Assembly (NCBI RefSeq): GCF_035989885.1
Contig: NZ_CP108518.1
Span: 2,043,501 to 2,107,500 of the forward strand
Length of the DNA stretch: 64,000 bases
Reading direction: 5' to 3'
Source: Streptomyces sp. NBC_01232
GTDB taxonomy: Bacteria > Actinomycetota > Actinomycetes > Streptomycetales > Streptomycetaceae
Shown here: one piece after another, positions 8,476 to 17,239 of the stretch
How positions within the stretch are numbered: position 1 is the first letter of the stretch
Layout of the letters: each line of letters begins with the position of its first letter
Position numbers and translations under genes: made by a program
The notes under the pieces: model-generated
What the model saw: the letters and a program-made list of their open reading frames with translations, nothing else
Told to the model about the DNA's origin: nothing
Database searches by the model: none

Positions 8476-9159
8476 TCAGCCTCCGCTCGCCCGCCGCGCC
8501 CGCGAACGGCAGCGTGTTCCCGGGCGGCGGGAAAGGGCGGATGCAGTGGTCCTCGAAGGCGCAGGGAGGCAGCGGGGAACGGTGGAATCCACCGTGATCG
8601 AGCCTCGCGCGTCGGGTATGCCGGGCTTCAGGAAACGGCAGCGGTGGCTGGAGAGTCCTGCGGTGGCATCGCCGAGGACGGCCCAGAGGCTGCCGTCGTC
8701 CGGGTCGACGGCGACCTGGGGGGTGTGCTCGGCTCCCTGGAGGACGAAGGCGGGGTCGAAGGGGGTGGCCTCGACGCCGGTGCGGGCCCGGCGGGCCCCG
8801 GAGGCGGGGTCCTGGACGCGGACACCCCACTCCCCCTCGCCCCGGATCACGACGATCCGGAGCCCGTCGGCACAGAGCCGGGCGTGCGCGGGAGAACCCT
8901 CGTCGGCGTCGAGGAGCACCTCACCCGTGAGGGGCTCGCCGTCGAGCCGGCAGGAGTCCTCGGGGGTTGCGGTCGGCACCGCGCCGGCCGCTGTGGCGCG
9001 CCAGCGCCCCGGAACGGCCGGAATTCGACCTTCCGGGTAGTCGGTGAGCCGGAAGGTTCCGGTCAGCGCGAGGGTGCCTTCGGGCGCGGACACGGCCGCC
9101 GCCCTGCGCTCGTGCCATTCCCGCCACGCGGCGTGCGGGTCGTCTGCGTCGTCGCTCAT
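8476..9159 (-). pseudogene. DUF1684 domain protein, frameshifted near the 3' end
   Basis: The first about 190 codons, from ATG 9159 (MSDDADDPHAAW), are a normal DUF1684 protein, including [17 protein letters not shown] and the VLQGAEH segment. At about 8584-8590 the expected family ending (VDF...LPPCAF...[11 protein letters not shown]) jumps to another frame. Reading GTG GAT TCC as GTG GAT T-TC, with one extra T, restores [14 protein letters not shown] and the rest. In the sequence as given the protein instead ends in 37 or so out-of-frame Arg/Ser-rich residues. The restored frame has no early stop and would run into the protease gene frame. DUF1684 has no established function. Either a true pseudogene or a one-base error in a short homopolymer. 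The family assignment is firm; the cause is not. Confidence 0.7.
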
Positions 9160-9245
9160 CCCGCTCAACCCTTCCACGCGGGTCCGGACGGGAATCCCCG
9201 CGTACGCCGTCCGGACCTGTGAAATCTGAAAGGGGGTCAGCAACC

Positions 9246-10472
9246 TCAGCAGTCGCAGCAGTCGCAGCAGTCGCAGCACTCACAGGCGTCGCACCAGGGG
9301 TCCCGCTTCTTCCGGGACCACGGGCCCTCGTGCTCGGTGCAGCAGATCTGGCAGGTGCAGAACAGCCCGATGGCGACCGCACAGCCGGCGAGCAGTCCAC
9401 GGCGGGGCTTCGGCGGGGGCGTCGCGCCCCCGAATCCGCCCGGGCCCGTGGGCGGCATCCCGGGACCGCCCGCTCCACCACCGTACGGAGCCCCGCCGTA
9501 CGGACCCCCGCCGTTCGGGTTCTGGCCGTACGGGTTCCCGCCCTGGCCACCGTACGGCTGGCCCCCGTAGGGGTTGCCGCCCTGACCCGCGGAGGCCGTC
9601 GCCGTGTGGCCGCAGGTGCCGGCGCCGAAGGCCCGGTCCACCGAGGTGCGCAGCTCGTGCACGAGCAGCCGGTGGGCGAGTCCCGCGTCCGTGAACTCGA
9701 CCTCGCGCAGCGCCAGCCTGATGCCGTGCAGGGCGTCGTCGCAGAGCCTGCGGGCCTCGGCGAGCGAGGTCCCGGTGGCGGCGAGCGGGTTCCAGGCGCC
9801 GGAGGCGGCGTCGGCGCCCCGGTCCTCCACCGCGTCCAGCAGGTGCGCGAGGCGGCCGAAGTACCGGCCGGCCTCGGCCAGCGCGGTGGCGTTGCCTGGC
9901 CGTCCGGCCAGCTGCGCGGTATGCGCGAAGGCCGCGGCCGTCGCGGTCTCCGTCGGCTCGGTCACCACCAGCACGGAGGTGCCGGGGCCGGCCAGCGTCT
10001 CGATGCCCGCCTGCCGGTCCACGGCGTCGACGAGCACCGCGGTGTCGAAACCGAGCGAGGCTCCGGTGCGGGCGCCGGCCCGGTCCCAGCCGCGGGCCAC
10101 CTTGCGGGCGGCCAGGGCGATGGGGGCCCGGGCCAACAGCCCGTCACGGTCGGCGACGTGGTCGCGCACCTTGGCGGAGGCCAGCACGAGCGAGACGGCG
10201 GCCGCGAGCCGCGCACCCTCGCCCTGGGCCACGGAGGCGGTGCGCATCCCGCGCAGCGGGCAGGGTCCCGCGGTGCGCCGGGCTTCGGGCGCCGGACCGG
10301 ACTGAGCCTCCGTCAGCACAGAGACCAGCAGCCCGTCATAGTTCGTCACGATCCGGGCGAACTGTCCGTGATCTCCGCGAAGTGCCAGGCAGAGGCCGCA
10401 CAGATGGGCCATCCACTCCGTCTTGAACCGCTCCCCCAGCCGGTGCGTGCAAGGTCTCACGATGCCGAACAA
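9246..10472 (-). CDS. DUF5685 family protein with cysteine-cluster tail
   Basis: A 408-residue protein of the actinobacterial DUF5685 family. The N-terminus (MFGIVRPCTHRLGERFK, then HLCGLCLALRGDHG) carries conserved cysteines; the middle is helical and Ala-rich; a Gly/Pro/Tyr-rich linker with repeated NPYGGQ/GGAPYGG motifs runs from about residue 305. A short hydrophobic segment (GLLAGCAVAIGLFCTCQICC) follows, then a tail of CDC/CECC repeats ending CCDCCDC. The tail is encoded by near-perfect GCAGTC repeats (9250-9285). The start is TTG at 10472 preceded by GGGGGAAG; a GTG five codons in is the alternative. Clustered cysteines suggest metal binding or palmitoyl-like anchoring, but that is speculation. 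It is divergent from sflA. Confidence 0.8.
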   Translation of the reverse strand: MFGIVRPCTHRLGERFKTEWMAHLCGLCLALRGDHGQFARIVTNYDGLLVSVLTEAQSGPAPEARRTAGPCPLRGMRTASVAQGEGARLAAAVSLVLASAKVRDHVADRDGLLARAPIALAARKVARGWDRAGARTGASLGFDTAVLVDAVDRQAGIETLAGPGTSVLVVTEPTETATAAAFAHTAQLAGRPGNATALAEAGRYFGRLAHLLDAVEDRGADAASGAWNPLAATGTSLAEARRLCDDALHGIRLALREVEFTDAGLAHRLLVHELRTSVDRAFGAGTCGHTATASAGQGGNPYGGQPYGGQGGNPYGQNPNGGGPYGGAPYGGGAGGPGMPPTGPGGFGGATPPPKPRRGLLAGCAVAIGLFCTCQICCTEHEGPWSRKKRDPWCDACECCDCCDCCDC

Positions 10473-10530
10473 GCTGCTTCCCCCGTGTGTCGTACGCGTG
10501 CTTACCGGGCATCGTATCGACCCGCGCGTT

Positions 10531-10562
10531 TCACCCGTACGTCCGCGTCGCTCACCCGTACG
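10531..10562. promoter_or_regulatory. 21-bp-spaced direct repeat between DUF5685 and sflA
   Basis: The 285-base divergent intergenic region contains two exact copies of TCACCCGTACG, starting at 10531 and 10552, so they repeat every 21 bases, two DNA turns. Such spacing suits a regulator binding the same face of the helix. The repeat is 59 bases from the TTG start of the DUF5685 gene and about 200 bases from sflA, so it more likely controls the former. The regulator is unknown. Confidence 0.4.
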
Positions 10563-10757
10563 GCGGCGGCGGTCGTATTTTCACTCAGTCAGCAGTGGTA
10601 GCCACCAGGATCCTTGACCGTGCAACGGATGTTCTGCACCAGTACCGTCACGAAACCCCTGCGCGGCGACTATCCACTTGGCGCGTTGTCAGCATCATGG
10701 ACGAGCATAGGGGCAGCGGAGAGAAGACAGACTGACCGCGGTGAAAGGAGGCAGTCC

Positions 10758-11207
10758 ATGGGTTCGGTGCGCAAGGCGAGTGCCTGGCTGGGTCTCGTGG
10801 AGGACAGCGACGACGAGCGCTACTACGACGACGACTACGCGGAGGCCGCCCAGGGTTCGGTGGCCGGCCCCGGCGAGCAGTGGGTCACCGACCCCCGCGT
10901 GCGGGTGGCCTCCGAGTCGGCCGTGGAACACGGCCGCCGGATCGCGACGGTCACCCCGGACGGTTTCCGTGACGCGCGGGGGATCGGCGAGCTGTTCCGC
11001 GACGGGGTGCCGGTGATCGTCAACCTGTCGTCGATGGATCCGGGCGACGCGAAGCGCGTCGTCGACTTCGCGGCCGGACTGACCTTCGGGCTGCGCGGTT
11101 CGATCGAGCGGGTGGCGACCAGGGTCTTCCTCCTGACCCCGGCCGACACCCAGATCGTCAGTGGTGAAGCGGGCGGCCGCTCACGCGACTTCTTCAACCA
11201 GAGCTGA
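10758..11207 (+). CDS. sflA: SepF-like protein SflA
   Basis: A 149-residue protein with a short acidic N-terminal part ([15 protein letters not shown]) and a SepF domain (about 48-140) containing [20 protein letters not shown] and the [12 protein letters not shown] helix. Streptomyces carry a canonical SepF in the division cluster plus SepF-like paralogues (SflA, SflB) that influence hyphal tip growth and branching; the gene context here (DUF5685 and acyl-CoA dehydrogenase neighbours) fits the sflA locus as I remember it. Canonical SepF tethers FtsZ to the membrane. The start is ATG at 10758 with a perfect AGGAGG at 10746-10751. It is convergent with the acyl-CoA dehydrogenase gene, 33 bases apart. 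Confidence 0.83.
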   Translation: MGSVRKASAWLGLVEDSDDERYYDDDYAEAAQGSVAGPGEQWVTDPRVRVASESAVEHGRRIATVTPDGFRDARGIGELFRDGVPVIVNLSSMDPGDAKRVVDFAAGLTFGLRGSIERVATRVFLLTPADTQIVSGEAGGRSRDFFNQS

Positions 11208-11240
11208 GCCTGGGGCACTTCCCAGAGGTAGCTGGGATCC

Positions 11241-12413
11241 TCACCGGAAGGCGTCGAGGCCGGTGAGTGCCTTGCCCAGCACCAGCTGGTGCATCTCGAC
11301 GGTGCCCTCGTAGGTGAGGACCGATTCGAGGTTGGTGGCGTGCCGCATGACGGGATATTCGAGGGAGATCCCGTTGGCACCGAGGATGGTCCGCGCGGTG
11401 CGGCAGATCTCGATCGCCTCGCGGACGTTGTTGAGCTTGCCGAAGCTGATCTGCTCCGGCCGCAGGGTGCCCGCGTCCATCCGCCGGCCCAGGTGGTGGG
11501 CGAGCAGGATGCCCTTGTGGAGTTCCAGGGCCATGTCCGCGAGTTTGGCCTGGGTGAGCTGGAAACCGCCGATCGGCTTGCCGAACTGCTCCCGCGTCCT
11601 CGCGTAGTCGAGCGCGGACTCGAAACTGGCCCGCGCCGCGCCCATGGATCCCCAGATGATCCCGTACCGCGCGTGGCTGAGGCAGCCGAGCGGCCCCTTG
11701 AGCCCGGTGACGAGCGGCAGCACCGCGTCGGCGGGCAGCCGTACGTCGTCCATCACCAGCTCGCTCGTGACACTGGCCCGCAGCGACCACTTGTGCTTGA
11801 TCTCCGGCGCGGAGAAACCGGCGGTGTCGGTGGGCACCGCGAAGCCGCGGATCCCCTCGTCGGTCTGCGCCCACACCACGGCGACGGAGGCCACCGACCC
11901 GTTGGTGATCCACATCTTGCGGCCGTTCAGCACCCAGTCGCCGCCGTCGCGCTTGGCGTAGGTCCGCATCGCGGCGGGATCCGATCCCACGTCGGGCTCG
12001 GTCAGCCCGAAGCAGCCGATCAGCTCGCCCGCGGCCATGCCGGGCAGCCAGCGCTGCTTCTGCTCCTCGGAGCCGTACTTCCAGATCGCGTACATGGCGA
12101 GCGAGCCCTGCACCGATACGAGCGAGCGGATACCGGAGTCGGCGGCCTCCAGCTCGAGGCAGGCGAGTCCGTACTGCACGGCGCTGGCACCGGCGCACCC
12201 GTACCCCTGGAGGGACATTCCGAGCGCCCCGATGCCACCGAGCTCGCGGGCCAGCTCCCGGATCCCGGGCAGCTCGCCGCTCTCGTACCACTGCGCGATG
12301 TTGGGCAGCACCCGGTCGGCGGCCCAGGCGCGGACGGTGTCGCGGACGGCGAGGTCCTCGGGCCCGAGGAGCTCGTCGAGCCCGAGCGGATCATGGGGCA
12401 GGAACGCGGACAC
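11241..12413 (-). CDS. acyl-CoA dehydrogenase, glutaryl-CoA dehydrogenase-like
   Basis: A 390-residue flavoenzyme of the acyl-CoA dehydrogenase fold. The FAD/substrate segment GCFGLTEPDVGSDPAAM, the WITNG strand and the C-terminal TYEGTVEMHQLVLGKALTG are all present. The Glu in YEGT is the catalytic base in glutaryl-CoA dehydrogenase, and overall length and ending match that branch, so oxidation and decarboxylation of glutaryl-CoA in lysine/tryptophan breakdown is the best guess; a short-chain acyl-CoA substrate is the alternative. The start is GTG at 12413 with GGGAGG seven bases upstream. There is no electron-transfer flavoprotein gene nearby. Confidence 0.85.
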   Translation of the reverse strand: MSAFLPHDPLGLDELLGPEDLAVRDTVRAWAADRVLPNIAQWYESGELPGIRELARELGGIGALGMSLQGYGCAGASAVQYGLACLELEAADSGIRSLVSVQGSLAMYAIWKYGSEEQKQRWLPGMAAGELIGCFGLTEPDVGSDPAAMRTYAKRDGGDWVLNGRKMWITNGSVASVAVVWAQTDEGIRGFAVPTDTAGFSAPEIKHKWSLRASVTSELVMDDVRLPADAVLPLVTGLKGPLGCLSHARYGIIWGSMGAARASFESALDYARTREQFGKPIGGFQLTQAKLADMALELHKGILLAHHLGRRMDAGTLRPEQISFGKLNNVREAIEICRTARTILGANGISLEYPVMRHATNLESVLTYEGTVEMHQLVLGKALTGLDAFR

Positions 12414-12537
12414 GGGGCCTCCCGGCGGCCTGAGACGGAACCTAGCAGCGCAAGTTTTGCGCTCGCCCGAAGCTATTCGCCTCCGCCGGTCAAATCCAGC
12501 CCCCACTCGTCCGGCCCCGCAGGGCCGGCCCCGACCG

Positions 12538-14193
12538 TCAGCCCGCGCGCTCGGCCGGAGCCGGCAGCGTCTCGCCCTTCGCCTGCGCGGGAAGCCGCAC
12601 CGCATCGGCCGGCGCCGCCTCGTCACCGGCCGCCGCCCCGCAGTCCATCACCCGCGGAAGCTTCAGCGCCATCACCGCCCCGGCCACCAGCAACGCCGCG
12701 CTCACCAGCAACGTCACGTGCAGCCCGTGCACGAACGACTGCCGCGCCGCGGCGTACAACGAGGCCCTTGCGGGCCCCCCGAGGTGCGCGGCGATCTGGT
12801 ACGCCTCGCCCAGGGAGTTCGCCGCGCCCGCCAAATCCGCCGCCGAGACCCCCGGCACCCCCACGAGCCCCGGCCGGTACGCGGCGTTCATCACACTGCC
12901 GAGCAGCGCGATGCCCATGCCCGCGCCCAGCTGGTACGAGGTCTCGCCGATCGAGGCCGCGCCGCCCGCGGTGGCCGCCGGGGCCTCGCTCAGCATCGAC
13001 TCGTACGCGGCGAACAGCGTGGTCTGCAGCCCGAAGCCGAGCAGGATGAAGCCGATGGTCAGCAGCAGCGGCCGGTCCTGCTGGCCCATGAGCGTCAGCA
13101 GCAGCACGGCGAAGGCCGTCAGGACGAAGCCCAGCGACACCATCGTGCGCGGCCCGACCCGCCCCAGGGTGTACGAGCCGGTGGCGCCCGCGGCCATCGC
13201 GGCGAAGGTCAGCGGCAGCAGCCGCAGGCCCGTCTCCAGCGGGCTGAGCTGCAGCACCAGCTGCAGGTATTGGACGGCGATCAGCTCCAGGCCGACCAGG
13301 GCCAGCATGGCGAGGACGATGCAGCCGACCGATGTGGAGAAGGCGGCCCGCGAGAACATCCGCATGTCGATCAGCGGGTGCTCGCGCCGCTTCTGCCGGC
13401 GTACGAACAGCACGAGCAGCACCACGCCGAGCAGCAGCGGGATCAGCGCCTCGGCGTCGAGGAGCCGGCGCTCTGCGCCCAGCCGCTTGACACCGAGCAC
13501 CGCGCCGAGCACGCCGCCGGCGGCCATCAATGCGCCGAGCACGTCCCACGGCCCGTCGGCGGAGCCGCGCGACTCCGGCAGCAGCCAGCGGCCGAGCGGC
13601 AGGATCAGCGCCATCAGCGGGATGTTGATGAGGAAGACCGAGCCCCACCAGAAGTGCTGGACGAGGAAGCCGCCGAGCACCGGGCCGCTGGCGGCGCCGA
13701 TGGCCGCGACGGCGGTCCAGATGCCGATGGCGAGCGCCCGCTCGCGCCGGTCGGGGAAGACCTGGCGCAGGATCGACAGGGTGGCGGGCATGATCATCGC
13801 GCCGCCGATGCCGAGGAGGGCGCGCGCGGCGATGAGGACCTGGGCGTTGTCGGCGAGGGCCGCTATCGCGGAGGCCACGCCGAAGAGTCCGTAGCCGAGG
13901 AGGAGGACGCGGCGGCGGCCGACCCGGTCGCCGAGGGTGCCGAAGAGGATGAGCAGCGAGGCACAGACCAGCGGGTAGGCGTCGACGATCCAGAGGAGTT
14001 CGATCGGGCCGGGGCGCAGGTCCTCGGTGACGGAGGGGACGGCGACGTGCAGGATCGTCGCGTCGAGCGCGACGAGGACCAGGCTGACGCAGAGAACCGC
14101 CAGGACGGCCCAGCGGTTGGCTCCGCCGGAGGCCGCACTGAGCCGCTGCCAGGGGGAGGGGGTCCCGATCCCGGCCGCGTTCGTCCCCGACAT
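12538..14193 (-). CDS. MFS drug exporter, DHA2 family
   Basis: A 551-residue membrane protein with about 14 predicted helices, the layout of DHA2 (QacA/LfrA-type) proton-driven multidrug exporters. Typical features are LDATILHVAVPSV in helix 1, the loop motif GDRVGRRRV, and GPVLGGFLVQHFWWGSVFLI in the motif C region. The start is ATG at 14193, with GGGAGG upstream. The C-terminus is a 40-residue cytoplasmic tail. No regulator lies beside it, though a direct repeat is present upstream (14296-14324). The substrate cannot be told from sequence. Confidence 0.87.
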   Translation of the reverse strand: MSGTNAAGIGTPSPWQRLSAASGGANRWAVLAVLCVSLVLVALDATILHVAVPSVTEDLRPGPIELLWIVDAYPLVCASLLILFGTLGDRVGRRRVLLLGYGLFGVASAIAALADNAQVLIAARALLGIGGAMIMPATLSILRQVFPDRRERALAIGIWTAVAAIGAASGPVLGGFLVQHFWWGSVFLINIPLMALILPLGRWLLPESRGSADGPWDVLGALMAAGGVLGAVLGVKRLGAERRLLDAEALIPLLLGVVLLVLFVRRQKRREHPLIDMRMFSRAAFSTSVGCIVLAMLALVGLELIAVQYLQLVLQLSPLETGLRLLPLTFAAMAAGATGSYTLGRVGPRTMVSLGFVLTAFAVLLLTLMGQQDRPLLLTIGFILLGFGLQTTLFAAYESMLSEAPAATAGGAASIGETSYQLGAGMGIALLGSVMNAAYRPGLVGVPGVSAADLAGAANSLGEAYQIAAHLGGPARASLYAAARQSFVHGLHVTLLVSAALLVAGAVMALKLPRVMDCGAAAGDEAAPADAVRLPAQAKGETLPAPAERAG

Positions 14194-14503
14194 GCATGTA
14201 CCTCCCAGGTGATCCCTCGCGCTCGGCGGACCAGCGTCTTGTGGAGCCACGGGGGGTGGTGCGCTGTGCGGCGTCCAACGGGGTCCGGCATCGACACGCG
14301 AGTGAACGGTCAGCGTACGCGAGTTCGCCTGGCCCACACGTGGTCAAGCTCTCATCCCGGCGGCGGCCCCCGTGTGGCGTGTGCCACTCGCCACGCCCGC
14401 GGCCTTTCTCCGTGTACACGCGCGCTCACGGGACGTGGTTCTGCGTCTCGGCCCGGCTCCCGGTCCGAGCGGCGTGCCGCCGGTGCCACCGATAATCGTG
14501 CCC
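14194..14503. promoter_or_regulatory. divergent intergenic region, MFS exporter / PIG-V gene
   Basis: About 310 bases without a convincing gene. It holds an exact direct repeat ACGCGAGT at 14296-14303 and 14317-14324 (21-base period), a plausible operator for the exporter 100 bases away. At the right end GATAAT (14491-14496) sits seven bases before the GTG at 14504, suggesting a leaderless promoter for the mannosyltransferase gene. Confidence 0.4.
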
Positions 14504-15613
14504 GTGAAAGATCTTGGATTTCGCCGGGCCGCGCCCGCACTGGCCGTCTTCGCGGCGGTCCGGCTGCTCGGGCTGGGCGTGCTCGCAGCGTGGGGCGCGG
14601 CGGCCGGCAGCAGCCCCCACACGCTGCTGTCCGCCCGCTGGGACTCGCTCTGGTACGCGCGCATCGCCGCGGAGGGATACGGGTACGAGGTGGCCCTCCC
14701 CAACGGGGACGTCCACTCGAACCTGGCGTTCTTCCCGCTGCTTCCGTGGCTGGAGCGGGTGGTGTCGGCCGCGACCGGGCTCTCGTACGGCTCCGCGGGC
14801 CTGGTCGTGTCGGTGGTCGCGGGGCTCGCGGCGGCCTGGGGGATCTTCGCGGTGGCCGATCTGCTCCACGGCCGCCGGGCCGGGGTGTTCGCGGTCGCGG
14901 TCTGGGCCGCGCTGCCGGTCGGGATCGTGCAGTCCATGGCGTACAGCGAGTCGCTGTTCACGGCGCTGGCCGCCTGGTCGCTCTACGGGGCCCTGCGCGG
15001 CCGGTGGCTGACGGCCGGGCTGCTCGCGGCCGGGGCGGGGCTGACCCGCCCGGTCGGCGCGGCGGTGGTCGCGGCGGTATGGGTGGCCGCGGTGCTGGCA
15101 TGGCGGCGCGGGGAGCGGTCCTGGCGGACGGTCGCGGGGGCGCTGCTGGCTCCGGCGGGCGCGGCGGCGTACGTGCTGTGGGTCGGCGCGCGCACCGGCG
15201 GCGGGCTGCTGGGCTACCTGGACGTGCAGGCCGGCTGGGGCAACGGCTTCGACGGCGGCTGGGCGTTCGCGCGGTTCATCGGGGCGAAGCTGGCCTCGTC
15301 CGCGTTCCTCGCCGGGGTGGGGCTGATCGCGGGGGTCGTGCTGGTCCTGTGGCTGTACGGGAAGTGCGTCCGGCAGCGGCAACCGCTGCCGCTGCTCGTG
15401 TACTGCGGGATCGTCGTGGCACTGGCGCTGTGCGCGTCCGGCTACTTCGGTTCCAAGCCCCGGCTGTTGCTGCCTGCCTTCCCGCTGCTGCTGCCGCCGG
15501 CGGTGGCGCTGGCGCGCTGGCGGCCCCGGCGGGCGGTCCTGGTGGTGGGCGCGGCGGCGCTGGCCTCGGCGGTCTACGGGGCGTTCTGGCTGAACGGCTC
15601 GGGCCCCCCTTAG
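14504..15613 (+). CDS. PIG-V-like integral membrane mannosyltransferase
   Basis: A 369-residue polytopic protein with about nine or ten hydrophobic segments. After the first helix comes SARWDSLWYARIAAEGYGYE, the motif of the PIG-V / Mannosyl_trans2 family of polyprenol-phosphate-mannose-dependent glycosyltransferases; its acidic residue is expected to be catalytic. SNLAFFPLLPWLER and MAYSESLFTALAAW also fit the family. In actinobacteria such enzymes act on the outer face of the membrane on lipids or secreted proteins; the acceptor here is unknown. No ribosome binding site is seen; with GATAAT seven bases upstream, the GTG at 14504 may be the first base of the mRNA. GTG at 14498 is the alternative start. 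Confidence 0.78.
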   Translation: MKDLGFRRAAPALAVFAAVRLLGLGVLAAWGAAAGSSPHTLLSARWDSLWYARIAAEGYGYEVALPNGDVHSNLAFFPLLPWLERVVSAATGLSYGSAGLVVSVVAGLAAAWGIFAVADLLHGRRAGVFAVAVWAALPVGIVQSMAYSESLFTALAAWSLYGALRGRWLTAGLLAAGAGLTRPVGAAVVAAVWVAAVLAWRRGERSWRTVAGALLAPAGAAAYVLWVGARTGGGLLGYLDVQAGWGNGFDGGWAFARFIGAKLASSAFLAGVGLIAGVVLVLWLYGKCVRQRQPLPLLVYCGIVVALALCASGYFGSKPRLLLPAFPLLLPPAVALARWRPRRAVLVVGAAALASAVYGAFWLNGSGPP

Positions 15614-15626
15614 GGCCTCCACGTCA

Positions 15627-15643
15627 CGGAATGGATCATTCCG
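15627..15643. promoter_or_regulatory. palindrome in the PIG-V / PAP2 intergenic region
   Basis: CGGAATG-GAT-CATTCCG, a perfect 7-bp inverted repeat 14 bases past the mannosyltransferase stop. It could be a weak terminator stem or an operator. The rest of the 241-base gap (15614-15854) is unusually A+T-rich for this chromosome and ends in TAACGT (15842-15847), seven bases before the GTG of the PAP2 gene, a leaderless-type -10 element. Confidence 0.35.
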
Positions 15644-15854
15644 GACCATCTTTCAGCAAAAGAAATGACCTCTCGGGCAATAAAGTCCGGATAAGTGACT
15701 GAAACAATTACCGAAACAGTGGATCAAGAAGCCTCCAACCACTGTCGGAATACAGGGAATTAAGTCCCGCGTGAGACCAACTCCACATCACATGGTCATC
15801 ACAAAGCCCGCGATTCGCCCGGGCCGAGCGGCGACGGACGGTAACGTCGATTGA

Positions 15855-16955
15855 GTGCGTACCGACCAAATCCTCACCCGTCTGGAGCGGGTGTTCGCCC
15901 GGCTGGACCGGGAACCAGAGCGACCGGCTCATCTGCAAACCCCGCAGATGAGCCGGCACCGCGTCGTGCTCTTCGGATCGACCCTCGCCTTCTATCTCGC
16001 AATCGTGGTTGCCGTACTGACCACTTCCTGGCTCGTCCGCCTGGACTGGCAGATCATGTTCTTCCGGCCCTACGAGCAGTGGCCGCAGCTGCACGCCTTC
16101 CTCGACTACCTCGTCGTGCTCGGCCAGCGCGGACCCACCGCGGTCATGGTCGCCGCCTGGCTCGGCTGGCGCTCCTGGCGGCAGCACACCCTCCGCCCGC
16201 TGATCACCCTCGGCGTGGCGCTGCTGCTGCTCAACGTGACCGTGGGGGCCGTCAAGCTCGGCCTCGGCCGGCTCGGTCCGCACTACGCCACGGAGATCGG
16301 ATCCGCCGAACTCTTCGCCGGCGGCGATATATTCCCTTCCGGCCACACCGCCAACGCCGTTGTGACCTGGGGAATCCTGGCCTACCTGGCTTCCACCGGA
16401 GTCACCCGGCGGGTGCTGTCCATCGTGTCCGCCGTCGTCTCGCTGAGCGTCGGCGCCACCACCGTGTACCTCGGCACCCACTGGGTCAGTGACGTCCTGC
16501 TGGGCTGGTCCGCGGGTCTGCTGATCCTGCTGGCGCTCCCCTGGTTCGAGCCGCTCATCGCCCGGGCCGAGGCCCACGTCTTCGACGTGCGCGAGCTGCT
16601 GCGCCGCCGCGCCGAGACCGGACGGATGCCCGTACCGGTGGTCTCCGCGCTCACCCCGCTGCTCTCGGCGGGCGGCAAGTGGCAGCTGCGGAGCGTCACA
16701 GAAGCCGTCGAGGAGCCGGTGCCGCAGCCCGTCACGGCCACCGTCGCCGTGGCGGCCGCGACGGCGACGGCCACCACCGCGACCGTCGTCGCCGGGCACT
16801 CCCCGGCGCCCCGGGTCACCGTGCACCCGACCGGCCGGCCCCACGTGATCCGGTCCGAGCGGACCCCGGTCACCCCGGTCGGCAGCCGCCGCCCGGCGCA
16901 CACCGAACGGGCCGCCGCCCGGGGGGCCGCGGCCCGTCCGGTGGCCGGCGGCTGA
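15855..16955 (+). CDS. PAP2-family membrane phosphatase
   Basis: A 366-residue membrane protein with about six helices and an acid-phosphatase-type PAP2 domain. Motif 2 is FPSGHTANAV (near residue 162) and motif 3 is VYLGTHWVSDVLLGW, giving the two catalytic histidines and the aspartate; motif 1 is a relaxed form, KLGLGRLGP. PAP2 enzymes of this kind dephosphorylate lipids such as undecaprenyl diphosphate or phosphatidate on the outer face of the membrane. The C-terminal 90 residues are an Ala/Thr/Pro/Arg-rich tail without recognisable domain. The start is GTG at 15855, with no Shine-Dalgarno and TAACGT seven bases upstream. A strong hairpin follows. Confidence 0.85.
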   Translation: MRTDQILTRLERVFARLDREPERPAHLQTPQMSRHRVVLFGSTLAFYLAIVVAVLTTSWLVRLDWQIMFFRPYEQWPQLHAFLDYLVVLGQRGPTAVMVAAWLGWRSWRQHTLRPLITLGVALLLLNVTVGAVKLGLGRLGPHYATEIGSAELFAGGDIFPSGHTANAVVTWGILAYLASTGVTRRVLSIVSAVVSLSVGATTVYLGTHWVSDVLLGWSAGLLILLALPWFEPLIARAEAHVFDVRELLRRRAETGRMPVPVVSALTPLLSAGGKWQLRSVTEAVEEPVPQPVTATVAVAAATATATTATVVAGHSPAPRVTVHPTGRPHVIRSERTPVTPVGSRRPAHTERAAARGAAARPVAGG

Positions 16956-16996
16956 CCGTCCCATCGCGGGGGCGGTACGCACCACCTCCCCCCGCG

Positions 16997-17040
16997 ACGC
17001 GAAGGCGGGCCGGGTCCTCGGACCCGGCCCGCCTTCGCGT
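16997..17040. terminator. perfect 21-bp hairpin after the PAP2 gene
   Basis: Arms 16997-17017 and 17020-17040 pair without mismatch around a 2-base loop. It lies 42 bases past the PAP2 stop and between convergent genes, so it probably ends transcription from both sides. There is no U-tract, as is common in Streptomyces. Confidence 0.75.
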
Positions 17041-17239
17041 TCGTCAGCGCCGCGCCCGGACGTTCGTCCGTCCCGGGTCACGCTTGTGTCACAGAATATC
17101 TACAGCCGAGAATTGTTTACCGGACCGCGACACGCCCGGGGTGCAGACGGTTTGGAATTCGCGCCGGACACTGCGCAATTCACGTCCGGGATTGCCATGA
17201 CCCCCATGGTCCGGACCAGCTGAATCCCCCTCAGCTTCG

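Noticed and set aside
7430..8830. A fusion of DUF1684 and streptogrisin in one open frame
   Set aside because: The frame is open through the intergenic DNA by chance, but a signal peptide and AGGAGG at the GTG 8314 mark a separate protease gene. The upstream part is best read as the frameshifted end of DUF1684.
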